A stretch of 64,000 bases of DNA from SSF14 sp037045585. Its GTDB lineage: Bacteria; Actinomycetota; Acidimicrobiia; Acidimicrobiales; Microtrichaceae. Shown piece after piece: positions 9,280 to 17,512 of the stretch. The position numbers and the translations under genes are program-made. The number at the start of each line of letters is the position of its first letter. Positions within the stretch are counted from its first letter, which is position 1. The notes under the pieces were generated by a model, which was given only the letters and a program-made list of their open reading frames with translations, ran no database searches and was not told the origin of the DNA. The stretch spans positions 124,001-188,000 of the forward strand of contig JBAOIR010000004.1 in assembly GCA_037045585.1 (NCBI GenBank), read 5' to 3'.

Positions 9280-10830
9280 GTGACCGACATCGAACCGACT
9301 CCGTCCGACCTGACGGGCGCCACGCCCGACAGCCCCGTCCTGGCGTCGGCCACGGCGTTCTCCTCCTACGCCCCGGCGCCCGAGTCCCGCTCCATCGTCA
9401 GCATCGCCGACGAGAACGGGCTCTGGATCGGCGGCGAGTGGGGTCCGGCCGAGGAGGGCGGAGCGTCGTTCGCGTCGATCGAGCCGGCGACCGGTGAGCA
9501 CCTCTCGCTCGTCGCCGAGGCGTCGGCTGCCGACGTCGACCGGGCGGTGGCCGCCGCCCGGGCCGCCTACGACTCGACGTGGCGTGATCTCGCCCCGGCG
9601 GCTCGGGGTCGGTACCTGTTCCGCATCGCGCGGCTGATCCAGGAACGTGCCCGCGAGTTCGCCGTGCTCGAATCGATCGACGGCGGCAAGCCGATCCGGA
9701 GTCCCGCGACGTCGACGTCCCGTTGGCAGCGGCGCACTTCTTCCACTATGCGGGGTGGGCCGACAAGCTCGAGTGGGCGATCGGCGCCGGCGCGTCGCCG
9801 CGGCCGCTCGGGGTGGCGGCCCAGATCATCCCGTGGAACTTCCCGCTCCTCATGGCGGCGTGGAAGATCGCCCCGGCCCTGGCCTGCGGCAACACGGTCG
9901 TCCTCAAGCCTGCCGAGACGACGTCGCTCACCGCGCTGCTGCTCGCCGAGGTGATCGCCGAGGCCGACCTGCCGCCGGGCGTCGTCAACATCGTCACCGG
10001 TGGGGGAGCCACGGGCGCGGCGCTCAGCTCCCATCGTGGCGTCGACAAGGTGGCCTTCACGGGTTCGACCGAGGTCGGCCGGGCGATCCGCCGGGCCACA
10101 GCGGCGACGGGCGCCCGCGTCACGCTCGAGCTCGGCGGCAAGTCGGCGCATGTGATCTTCGACGACGCCCCGATCGATCAGGCCGTCGAGGGGGTGGTTC
10201 GCGGCATCTGGTTCAACCAGGGCCACGTGTGCTGCGCCGGCAGCCGGTTGCTGTTGCAGGAGTCCATCGCCGACGAGTTCCTCGAGAAGCTGCAACGCCG
10301 CATGGAGCTGCTGCGCATCGGCGACCCGCTCGACAAGAACACCGACATCGGGGCCATCAACTCCCGTGAGCAGCTCGACCGGATCGTGGAACTCGTGGCG
10401 GCCGGCGTCGACGAGGGCGCGGAGATCGTGCAGTCGAGCTGCCCGCTGCCCGAGACGGGGTGGTTCTCCCGCCGACCATCCTCAGCGGTGTGGACACCAG
10501 CCAGCGGGTGGCCACCGAAGAGATCTTCGGGCCTGTCCTCGCCGTCATGACCTTCCGCACGCCCGAGGAAGCCGTCGCCAAGGCGAACGCGACGCCCTAC
10601 GGCCTGGCGGCCGGCGTGTGGACCGAGAACGGCTCGCGCATCTTGTGGATGAGCCGAAAGCTGCGGGCCGGTGTCGTGTGGGCCAACACCTACAACCAGT
10701 TCGACCCGACCAGTCCGTTCGGCGGCATGCGCGAGTCGGGCTTCGGCCGGGAGGGGGGCCGCCACGGCCTCGAGGCGTACCTCGACCTGTCCCCGCCGCC
10801 GGGGCGTCGACCGGATCGGAGCGGGCGTGA
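9280..10830 (+). CDS. Aldehyde dehydrogenase, about three frameshifts
   Basis: NAD(P)-dependent oxidation of an aldehyde, probably the acetaldehyde released by DeoC. GTG start at 9280. Segments in order: GLWIGGEW and SIEPATGEHL; a frame change near 9700; IIPWNFPLLMAAWKIAPAL, FTGSTEVGR, ELGGKSAHV (catalytic Glu) and FNQGHVCCAGSR (catalytic Cys); a second change near 10,465; then EEIFGPVLAVMTF and FGGMRESGFGREGG; a last change near 10,790 before a stop whose bases overlap the next start (GTGA). About 516 aa if repaired. The breaks fall between perfectly conserved blocks and look like base-calling errors. Confidence 0.87.
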
Positions 10831-11666
10831 CCGAGCTCGGTGCTCCCAAGACCTACAAGTTGTACAGCGGTGGGGCGTTCATCCGTTCCGAGTCGGGTCG
10901 GGTGTACCCCGTCGCCGGCGTCGACGGCGGCACGGTGCGGGTCGCCCAGGCGTCTCGCAAGGATCTCCGGGACGCCGTCGTGAAGGCCCGCGCCGCCCAG
11001 TCGGGTTGGGGCGCGGCCACGCCGTACCTGCGTGGGCAGATCCTCTACCGGATCGCCGAGATGCTCGACGGTCGGCGCGACCAGTTCGTCGCCGAGCTCG
11101 AGAACGGCGGCGTGGACACCTACGACGCCGCGGTCGAGGTCGATGACGCCGTTGACACATGGGTCTACTGGGCGGGCTGGACCGACAAGCTGACCCAGGT
11201 GCTCGGTGGCGTGAACCCCGTGGCCGGGCCGTTCCTGAACGTCTCGACGCCGGAGCCGACGGGTGTCGTGGGCGTGGATCGCTCCGGCCGAGCGCCCCCT
11301 CGCCGGTTTGTCGGCCCTCCTGGCGCCCGTGTTGTGCGGCGGCAACACCGCAGTGGTGCTCGCCTCGGAGGCGTCGCCCTTCGCGCCGCTCACCTTCGGC
11401 GAGGTGCTGGCCACGTCCGACGTTCCGGCGGGGGTCGCCAACCTGCTCGTCGGCCCGGTCGCCGAGCTGGCGCCGTGGTTGGCCGACCATCACGATGTCG
11501 ACGCGCTCGACATCTCGGGTGTCGTGGACGCCGAGCTCGCCTCGACCTGACCGTCCGATCGGCCGACAACCTCAAGCGGGTCGCTCGCACCGACGGGGTG
11601 CGCAGTCCGCGCACGGCCGGCGAGTTCCTCGAGATCAAGACCGTCTGGCACCCCGCCCGGTTGTAA
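10827..11666 (+). CDS. Shortened aldehyde-dehydrogenase-like protein without the catalytic domain, two frameshifts
   Basis: About 280 aa from GTG 10827. It matches the N-terminal cofactor domain of an aldehyde dehydrogenase (LYSGGAFIRSESGR, AAQSGWGAATPYLRGQILYR, TPEPTGVVGV, then VLCGGNTAVVLASE after a change near 11,265), followed by SADNLKRVARTDGV and the C-terminal IKTVWHPARL after a change near 11,545. The Cys-bearing segment and the FGP/GGMRESG half are missing, and there is no space for them. It is coupled to the full-length enzyme upstream. I infer a non-catalytic partner or scaffold in the deoC branch. Confidence 0.75.
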   Translation: MTELGAPKTYKLYSGGAFIRSESGRVYPVAGVDGGTVRVAQASRKDLRDAVVKARAAQSGWGAATPYLRGQILYRIAEMLDGRRDQFVAELENGGVDTYDAAVEVDDAVDTWVYWAGWTDKLTQVLGGVNPVAGPFLNVSTPEPTGVVGVDRSGRAPPRRFVGPPGARVVRRQHRSGARLGGVALRAAHLRRGAGHVRRSGGGRQPARRPGRRAGAVVGRPSRCRRARHLGCRGRRARLDLTVRSADNLKRVARTDGVRSPRTAGEFLEIKTVWHPARL

Positions 11667-12104
11667 CGGCGGCCTCGGCCACCTCCGTTCAGGCTCGCTC
11701 CCGACTCCGCGCCGGCCTCGGCTTGAGGACCTGAGCGGACAAGCGGTCGTTCGGCGCGCGAGCGGGGCCAGCTCCAACGCCCCGCGCTCGAAGCGAGGGC
11801 GATGATGCGGTCGAACGTTCCTGCGGGTCGACGCTCTGACATGCCCGGCGCTCGAACGGTCGCGGCCCACCTCGACGCCCGCTTCGCTTCGCTGCACGCC
11901 CGGGCGTTTGCCGGGAACTCTGATCTCCCACGCTCAGTGAGATTCACGCGACGCGGTCGTGTCGATCTCACCTTCCGTGCCGGCCCGGCGTTCTCGTTCA
12001 TTGTCAGGGGTCGTTCCTAGACTCAGTCGAGCGGAGCTCGACCGGCGCCGTGAACCTCCCTCCTCCCACAAGCACAAGCCCCGGCACACCGCCCGGGAGA
12101 CGGA
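11667..12104 (+). other. 438-bp intergenic region, no gene seen
   Basis: No convincing coding frame on either strand; short open frames here are Arg/Ser-rich with no family resemblance. The first bases include CGGCCACCTCCGTTCA, which recurs almost exactly at 13,053-13,068 next to the add stop. The last 50 bases lead into the DUF222 gene and contain a purine-rich GGGAGACGGA ribosome site. Promoter elements are not clear enough to call. Confidence 0.5.
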
Positions 12105-12998
12105 GTGAGCGACATGGCACGCGTCAACGAGGCCACCACGATCCCAACTGGAACCCGCCCGAGCGTCCGCAGCGAGTTCACCCGATACGGTCGGCGCTGG
12201 TCATCGTCGATCACACAACTCATCGCGCTCAGCGTCGAACTCGACGACTCCGGCGAATGGGCGCTCGACGGCTCCCCCACCTGCGCCCACTGGATCGCCG
12301 CAACCCTCGACATCGAGATCGGCACCGCCCGCGAATGGCTCCGCATCGGCCGAGCACTCGCCCACCTCCCCATGACCACCAATGCCTTCACCAACGGCGG
12401 ACTCTCGTTCACAATGCGGCTGACGCCCGCTCGAGCCGCCGTCCTCACCGCCGCCGTCGACGAACACGTCATGCGCAGCGACGGCCGAGAACCAGCAGAT
12501 CCCACCGACGTGCTCGATCCCACCGAGCGTGCAGCAACGACGCAACCGCGTGCGGTGCGCGAATCCCACCCACGGTGGGCGTCACTGGCCCAGCAGCGGG
12601 TCGACGCCCTCATCGACATCATCAGCGCCGGCGGCACCAACGTGGTCACCGAGGTCATCCTCCACGTCCGAGCCGACGGCTGCACCCTCGACGACGGCAC
12701 CCCCATCGGCGGCTCGATCGTCGAGCGCATCGCCGACACCTCGACACTCCGGGCGATGATCCACGACGCCGAGAGCCACCCCATCAACGTCTCCGGCCGG
12801 CACCGCCACCACACCAAACGACAGAAACTCGTGGTCAAAGAACGCGACCAACGCTGCGTCGACTGCGGCAGCACCGACTTCCTCGAACACGACCACGTTC
12901 CCGACTTCAACCACTCCAAACGCACGCTCGTCGAGGAAACCCAACTCCGCTGCTCCCGCTGCCACACCGCCCGCCACCGCCGCGACGGCACCCGCTGA
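12105..12998 (+). CDS. DUF222 / HNH endonuclease-domain protein (13E12-type), internally shortened
   Basis: 297 aa, GTG start with a GGGAGACGGA ribosome site. The N-terminal DUF222 part keeps CAHWIAATLDIEIGTAREWL and IGRALAHLPMTTNAF. It then jumps at GGLSF to TMRLTPARAAVLTAAVDEHV, skipping roughly 100 residues found between these blocks in typical members of 400-500 aa. The C-terminal HNH finger is complete: CVDCG, EHDHV, and CSRCH with the family spacing. This family is multicopy in actinobacteria and its function is unsettled. The in-frame joint suggests a real deletion or a naturally short member. Codon use and base composition match the neighbours. Confidence 0.85.
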   Translation: MSDMARVNEATTIPTGTRPSVRSEFTRYGRRWSSSITQLIALSVELDDSGEWALDGSPTCAHWIAATLDIEIGTAREWLRIGRALAHLPMTTNAFTNGGLSFTMRLTPARAAVLTAAVDEHVMRSDGREPADPTDVLDPTERAATTQPRAVRESHPRWASLAQQRVDALIDIISAGGTNVVTEVILHVRADGCTLDDGTPIGGSIVERIADTSTLRAMIHDAESHPINVSGRHRHHTKRQKLVVKERDQRCVDCGSTDFLEHDHVPDFNHSKRTLVEETQLRCSRCHTARHRRDGTR

Positions 12999-13065
12999 CA
13001 ACCCCGCCGAATCGGCGATAGTCCCGCCGCCGTCGTTGAAGAGTGCCGGCGTCGGCCACCTCCGC

Positions 13066-14127
13066 TCAGTCGAAGAGCGGCGTGAGGCGGGCGCGGGTGG
13101 CCTCGTCGCAGAAGGCGGTGCGCAGCGCGGTCCGGTTCGCCGCGCCGAACTCGGCGTCACCCCAGCCGAACGTCTCGGCGAGCCTGCGGTACTCCTCGAG
13201 CACCGTCACGTCGCTCATGAGCCGGTTGTCGGTGTTGATCGTGACCGCGAAACCGCAGTCGGCCAGCAGGGCGATGGGGTGGTCGGCCAGGCTGGTGACC
13301 CCGGCCGCGGCGGTGTGCACGTTGGAGGTCGGGCACAGCTCGAGGCAGGTGCCGCCGTCCAGCACCATCCGTGCCACGGGGCCGAGCGCCACCGCGCCGT
13401 CACCGTCGAACCCGACCTCGTCGACGATGCGCACGCCGTGGCCGAGCCGGTCCGCACCGCAGTCCACGAGGGCTTCGCGGATCGAACCGATGCCGGCGGC
13501 CTCGCCGGCGTGGATGGTGATGCCCAGCCCACCGGCGCGGGCGATGTCGAAGGCCTCGAGGTGCTCGGAGGGAGGGAAGCCGGTCTCGGGACCGGCGATG
13601 TCGAAGCCGACCACGCCGTGGTCCCGGTTGCGCACGGCGGCCCGGGCGGCGTCCGCGCTCACGGAGTGGTTGCGCATGGCGCACACGATCGTCCGCATCT
13701 CGATGCCGAGGTCGGTCCGGGAGTCGAAACCCCGGCGCATCGCGGCGATCGCATCGTCCATGCTCAATCGGCCGGTGGGATCGGCGTGCACGACCTCCTC
13801 GGGAGCGAGCCGCGACTCGGCGTACACCACGCCGTCGGCGGCGAGATCCTCGGCACACTCGGCGGCGACCCGCTCGATGGCCTCGGGGGTGGTGAGCACC
13901 GCCACGGTGTGCACGAAGGTCTCGAGGTACAGCTCGAGACTGCGACGGTCGGCGCCCCGGTGGAACCACGCGGCGAGGTCGTCGACGTCGTAGGTGGGGA
14001 GGGCTCGGTAGCCGATGTCGTTGGCGAGATCGATGATCGTCGCCGCTCGGATGCCCCCGTCGAAGTGGTCGTGGAGGAGCACCTTCGGCCGCCGTCGCAG
14101 GCGCTCGTCGTCGTCTGGAACGGACAC
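13066..14127 (-). CDS. add: Adenosine deaminase
   Basis: Deaminates adenosine and deoxyadenosine to (deoxy)inosine, feeding the phosphorylase encoded at 7.4 kb. About 353 aa. Metal and active-site blocks: LHDHFDGG (zinc ligands), TIHAGEA (His and Glu), DRLGHGVRI, LELCPTSN and TINTDNRLMS. Three in-frame GTG codons (14145, 14136, 14127) compete as start; I chose the last because the family sequence begins just after it, but the longer forms are possible. Divergent from tatD. The stop is 67 bp past the convergent HNH gene. Confidence 0.92.
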   Translation of the reverse strand: MSVPDDDERLRRRPKVLLHDHFDGGIRAATIIDLANDIGYRALPTYDVDDLAAWFHRGADRRSLELYLETFVHTVAVLTTPEAIERVAAECAEDLAADGVVYAESRLAPEEVVHADPTGRLSMDDAIAAMRRGFDSRTDLGIEMRTIVCAMRNHSVSADAARAAVRNRDHGVVGFDIAGPETGFPPSEHLEAFDIARAGGLGITIHAGEAAGIGSIREALVDCGADRLGHGVRIVDEVGFDGDGAVALGPVARMVLDGGTCLELCPTSNVHTAAAGVTSLADHPIALLADCGFAVTINTDNRLMSDVTVLEEYRRLAETFGWGDAEFGAANRTALRTAFCDEATRARLTPLFD

Positions 14128-14192
14128 GACGGTCACTCTACGCACCGGGGATGGCTGGCTTGCGGGACGGGATCTGAGCGAGGCTGTCGGCG

Positions 14193-14951
14193 ATGTGGAT
14201 CGACAATCACTGCCATCTGCCCGCCGGCGACAACGCGCTGGCGGCAGACCTCGTGGCCGAGGCGGCCGCCGGCGGTGTCACGCGCCTCATCAACGTCGGC
14301 TGCGACGTGGCTGAGTCCCGCGCCGCGATCGAGGTCGCCAGGGCCCATGACGGCGTGTGGGCGACAGCCGGCGTCCATCCCCACGATGCGGCACAGGGCA
14401 TCGAGGGCCTGCGGGAACTCCTCACCGACCCCAGCGTCGTCGCCGTTGGCGAGTGCGGACTCGACTACCACTACAACAAGTCGCCGGCCGCCGAACAGCG
14501 AGCGGTGTTCGCCCAGCAGATCCGTCTGGCGCACGAATTCGACCTGGCGCTCGTCATCCACACCCGAGAGGCGTGGGACGAGACCTTCGAGATCCTCGCT
14601 GCCGAGACGGTGCCCGACCGCACCGTCTTCCACTGCTTCACCGGCGGTCCTGTCGAGGCGGAGCGTTGCCTGGATCTCGGTGCGGTCCTCTCCTTCAGCG
14701 GCATCGTCACGTTCCCGTCGGCTCCCGAGCTGCGCGAGGCGGCGCTGCTGTGCCCGCTGGACCGCATGATGGTCGAGACCGACGCGCCCTTCCTCGCTCC
14801 GGTGCCTCATCGGGGCAAGCCGAACCGGCCGGCGCTGGTCAGCGTGGTGGGCGCAGCGATCGCCGAGCTGCGGGAGATCGACACGGCCGACCTCGCTGCG
14901 GCGACGTGGGCGACCGCCGAGCGTTTCTACCGACTGCCTGCCGCTGCATGA
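14193..14951 (+). CDS. tatD: TatD-family metal-dependent hydrolase (deoxyribonuclease)
   Basis: 252 aa. Metal-binding markers: DNHCH at residues 4-8, GVHPHDA, VGECGLDYHY, VIHTREAWDE, FHCFTGG and VETDAPFLAP, the full TatD set. Members are 3'-5' exonucleases acting on DNA or D-aminoacyl-tRNA. Its position just upstream of rsmA is the common bacterial order (in many genomes metG-tatD-rsmA). The stop overlaps the start of the following membrane protein gene (ATGA). Confidence 0.93.
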   Translation: MWIDNHCHLPAGDNALAADLVAEAAAGGVTRLINVGCDVAESRAAIEVARAHDGVWATAGVHPHDAAQGIEGLRELLTDPSVVAVGECGLDYHYNKSPAAEQRAVFAQQIRLAHEFDLALVIHTREAWDETFEILAAETVPDRTVFHCFTGGPVEAERCLDLGAVLSFSGIVTFPSAPELREAALLCPLDRMMVETDAPFLAPVPHRGKPNRPALVSVVGAAIAELREIDTADLAAATWATAERFYRLPAAA

Positions 14952-15553
14952 TCCCGCTGTCGACGTCCACCCTGGGCCGTGCCACGCCCCCACCGCGGCG
15001 GCGCGGCCCGTTGATCGTGGTGGCTCTCGCGACGGTGATCGTGGTGCCGTTCGTCATCCGCGACCTCGTCACGGGTGACGACGAAAAGGCGACCTCGTCG
15101 GGCACCACCACGACGGTGGCCGCCGGTGCCGGCGCTCCGACCACCACCGCCGTGACCACCACCACGGGAGCACCGAAGGACGGCGACGAACCGCCGCCGG
15201 TTCAGGTGCCCATCGACCCGACCTGGGTCGCCAAGGGTTGGAGTCGCTACAGCGACAGCGACGACGAGACGCTGAGTCGCGTCAATCGCAACAACATGGC
15301 CGGCACGACGGTTCCGCCGCCGACCACCGCACCGAAGCCCACGACGACGGTGCCGGGGGGCAAGACCACGACAACGACCGCGCCGAGCCGGACGACCGTG
15401 CCACCGGCGACCAACCCGGCTCCGACGTCGCCGCCCCCGACCGCGCCCCCTCCGACGTCGCCGCCCGCCACCGATCCGCCGCCGGCCACCGATCCGCCGG
15501 TCACGACTCCCCCCGCCGCTGCGGTCGACCCGGCGGCAGGCGCCGGTGGTTGA
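14948..15553 (+). CDS. Single-pass membrane protein with long Thr/Pro-rich tail, function unknown
   Basis: 201 aa. A short basic cytoplasmic start (TPPPRRRGP) precedes one transmembrane helix at about residues 20-37 (LIVVALATVIVVPFVI). The rest is low-complexity Thr, Pro, Ala and Gly. A single folded-looking patch lies near residues 85-110 (IDPTWVAKGWSRYSDSDD). It starts within the tatD stop and overlaps rsmA by 8 bases, so it is translated between them. Where tatD-rsmA are adjacent in other actinobacteria the gap can hold a G5/resuscitation-factor protein; no such domain is visible here. A cell-wall-spanning anchor is possible. Confidence 0.6.
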   Translation: MIPLSTSTLGRATPPPRRRGPLIVVALATVIVVPFVIRDLVTGDDEKATSSGTTTTVAAGAGAPTTTAVTTTTGAPKDGDEPPPVQVPIDPTWVAKGWSRYSDSDDETLSRVNRNNMAGTTVPPPTTAPKPTTTVPGGKTTTTTAPSRTTVPPATNPAPTSPPPTAPPPTSPPATDPPPATDPPVTTPPAAAVDPAAGAGG

Positions 15554-16379
15554 TCCGATCCCGGCGCTGCTCACCCGCACCTCCCTCCTGGAGGTCATGG
15601 CCCGGTACGGCCTCGAGCCGCACCGCACGCTGGGACAGAACTTCGTCGTCGATCAGAACACGATCCGCAAGATCGTCCGGTTGGCGGGGGTGGAGTCGGG
15701 TGACGCCGTCGTCGAGATCGGGCCGGGCCTCGGCTCGCTGACCCTGGGGCTGCTCGAGGCCGGCGCCGAGGTGACCGCCGTCGAGATCGACCGGCGGCTC
15801 ATCGAGCCGTTGACCGAGATCACGGGCGGTCGGGCGAGGATCCTCGCCGCCGATGCCATGGAGGTCGACTGGTCGACGGTCGTTGGTGACCGCCCCCACA
15901 CCGTGGTGGCGAACCTCCCCTACAACGTCGCGACTCCGGTGGTCCTGCGTCTTCTCGACGAGGCGCCCCAGGTGACGCGGATGTTGGTGATGGTGCAGCG
16001 GGAGGTGGGGGAGCGCCTGGCCGCCGGACCGGGTTCCAAGGCGTACGGCATCCCGTCGGTGAAGGTCGGGTACTGGGCGACCGCTCGCCTGGTGGGAACC
16101 GTCGGCGCCGAGGTGTTCCACCCCCAGCCGCGAGTGACCTCGGCGCTCGTCGAGATCGTCCGCCGCGAGCATCCCGTCCACGTCGTCGATCCGGTGGTGC
16201 TGTTCGATCTCGTGCGTGCGGGGTTCGGCCAACGCCGAAAGACGTTGCGTCGAGCGCTCGGCGATCGTGTCACCGACGCCCAGCTCGAGGCGGCCGATAT
16301 CGACGGTCGGCGGCGTGCCGAGGAGCTCGACGTGGCCGAGTGGTGCCGGCTGACCGAGGCGGTCTCGCCCCTTCGGTAG
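15546..16379 (+). CDS. rsmA: 16S rRNA (adenine1518-N6/adenine1519-N6)-dimethyltransferase
   Basis: KsgA/RsmA, which dimethylates two adenines in helix 45 of 16S rRNA during 30S maturation. 277 aa, GTG start. The SAM fold is clear: LGQNFVVDQNTIRKI, VVEIGPGLGSLT (motif I), VTAVEIDRRL (motif II), AADAMEVDW and the catalytic VANLPYNVATP. The C-terminal domain carries FHPQPRVTSALV and FGQRRKTLRRAL. Overlaps the preceding gene and is followed 10 bases later by ispE. Confidence 0.96.
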   Translation: MVDPIPALLTRTSLLEVMARYGLEPHRTLGQNFVVDQNTIRKIVRLAGVESGDAVVEIGPGLGSLTLGLLEAGAEVTAVEIDRRLIEPLTEITGGRARILAADAMEVDWSTVVGDRPHTVVANLPYNVATPVVLRLLDEAPQVTRMLVMVQREVGERLAAGPGSKAYGIPSVKVGYWATARLVGTVGAEVFHPQPRVTSALVEIVRREHPVHVVDPVVLFDLVRAGFGQRRKTLRRALGDRVTDAQLEAADIDGRRRAEELDVAEWCRLTEAVSPLR

Positions 16380-16389
16380 GGTCCGCAGC

Positions 16390-17092
16390 ATGATCACGCT
16401 CTCGGCGCCCGCCAAGCTCACCGTCAGCCTCCGCCTCACGGGCCTGCGTTCGGACGGGATGCACCTCATCGACGCCGAGATGGTGTCGGTCGACCTGTTC
16501 GACACGCTTCGCATCACCGAGGGCACCGGCGTCTACATGGCCGGACCGGCCGCTGGCGACCTGGTTGGACGGACCGATGGCACGGATCTCGTGAGCCGCG
16601 CGCTCCGCATGATCGGCCGTGACGTCCGCGTCGACGTGGACAAGCAGATCCCCGCCGGCGCCGGCCTGGGGGGTGGTAGCAGCGACGCGGCGGCGATTCT
16701 CCGCTGGGGCGGCTTCGACGACCTCGATGCCGCCGCGAAACTGGGCGCGGACGTGGCGTTCTGCCTCGCCGGGTCGCGGGCGCGGGTGAGCGGGATCGGC
16801 GAGATCGTCGAACCGCTGCCGCCCGTCGACCGCACGTTCACCTTGCTGACGCCCCCGGTGCACTGCTCGACGCCGGTCGTCTATCGGCGCTGGGACGCGA
16901 TGGGTGGGCCGACCGCACCGGATGGCGCGGTCGATCCGAACGACCTCACCGACGGCCGCAGTCGCCTCGTTCCCCGAGATCGGGGAGTGGCGGGACCGCC
17001 TCGAGGAGGCGACGGGGCTGACCCCGCGGCTCGCCGGCAGCGGATCGACCTGGTTCGTGGAGGGGACTACCCGGGCGATGGCCGACGGGTAG
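16390..17092 (+). CDS. ispE: 4-diphosphocytidyl-2-C-methyl-D-erythritol kinase, one frameshift
   Basis: GHMP kinase of the non-mevalonate isoprenoid pathway. Substrate-site start LSAPAKLTVSLRLTG and the ATP loop PAGAGLGGGSSDAA are intact; ADVAFCLAG follows. The reading frame changes near 16,950 and the end is recovered as FPEIGEWRDRLEEATG and RLAGSGSTWF (GHMP motif 3). About 234 aa, short for IspE (usually 270-300), because the linker before motif 3 is compact. The rsmA-ispE pair is a standard order. Confidence 0.9.
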
Positions 17093-17181
17093 TGACGACG
17101 ATCGGTGGACCGGCCGTGGTTCCGGAGCGTTAGCAGGGAACGAAGCGACCGTGCCGAGCGGAGGTGCCCAGCTGCCGAGGG

Positions 17182-17283
17182 CTACTTCCCGCGAGCTCGG
17201 CGTTGGTGGCGAGTGCGGCGAAGGAGCTTGCGGTGCTTCTTCTTCCGCATCCGCTTCCGGCGTTTCTTGATCAGTGAACCCAT
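17182..17283 (-). CDS. bS22-type small ribosomal peptide (AURKAIP1/COX24 domain)
   Basis: A 33-aa, extremely basic peptide: MGSLIKKRRKRMRKKKHRK followed by LLRRTRHQRRARGK. This is the actinobacterial form of the small 30S protein bS22, which shares the AURKAIP1/COX24 domain with mitochondrial proteins. It is convergent with ispE, and its stop is 90 bases from that of ispE. Easily missed because of size; the composition and SLIKKRRKRMRKKKH signature are specific. Confidence 0.88.
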   Translation of the reverse strand: MGSLIKKRRKRMRKKKHRKLLRRTRHQRRARGK

Positions 17284-17512
17284 GGCGGGGGCACTTTAGC
17301 GAGCCGTCTCCGAGAGTGCGAACCCGGAACGACATTCGCCGCGGTCTGCACCGTTTGTTCACGAGCCCGTGCCTTTCGCTTTCGACCCTGCGTCGGTAGC
17401 CTTCCGCTTGTACCTGCACTCGTGCTGATCGGCGCAGAGTGAACGAACAGAGACTCTTCGTGAGCTTGCGCCGGTGGGCGCCCTCGCAGGAGCAGCGGAT
17501 GGGAATGAGCGC

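Noticed and set aside
12105..12998. HNH gene as a homing endonuclease or mobile element
   Set aside because: No intron, intein, inverted repeats or target duplication; DUF222/HNH proteins are ordinary multicopy chromosomal genes in actinobacteria.
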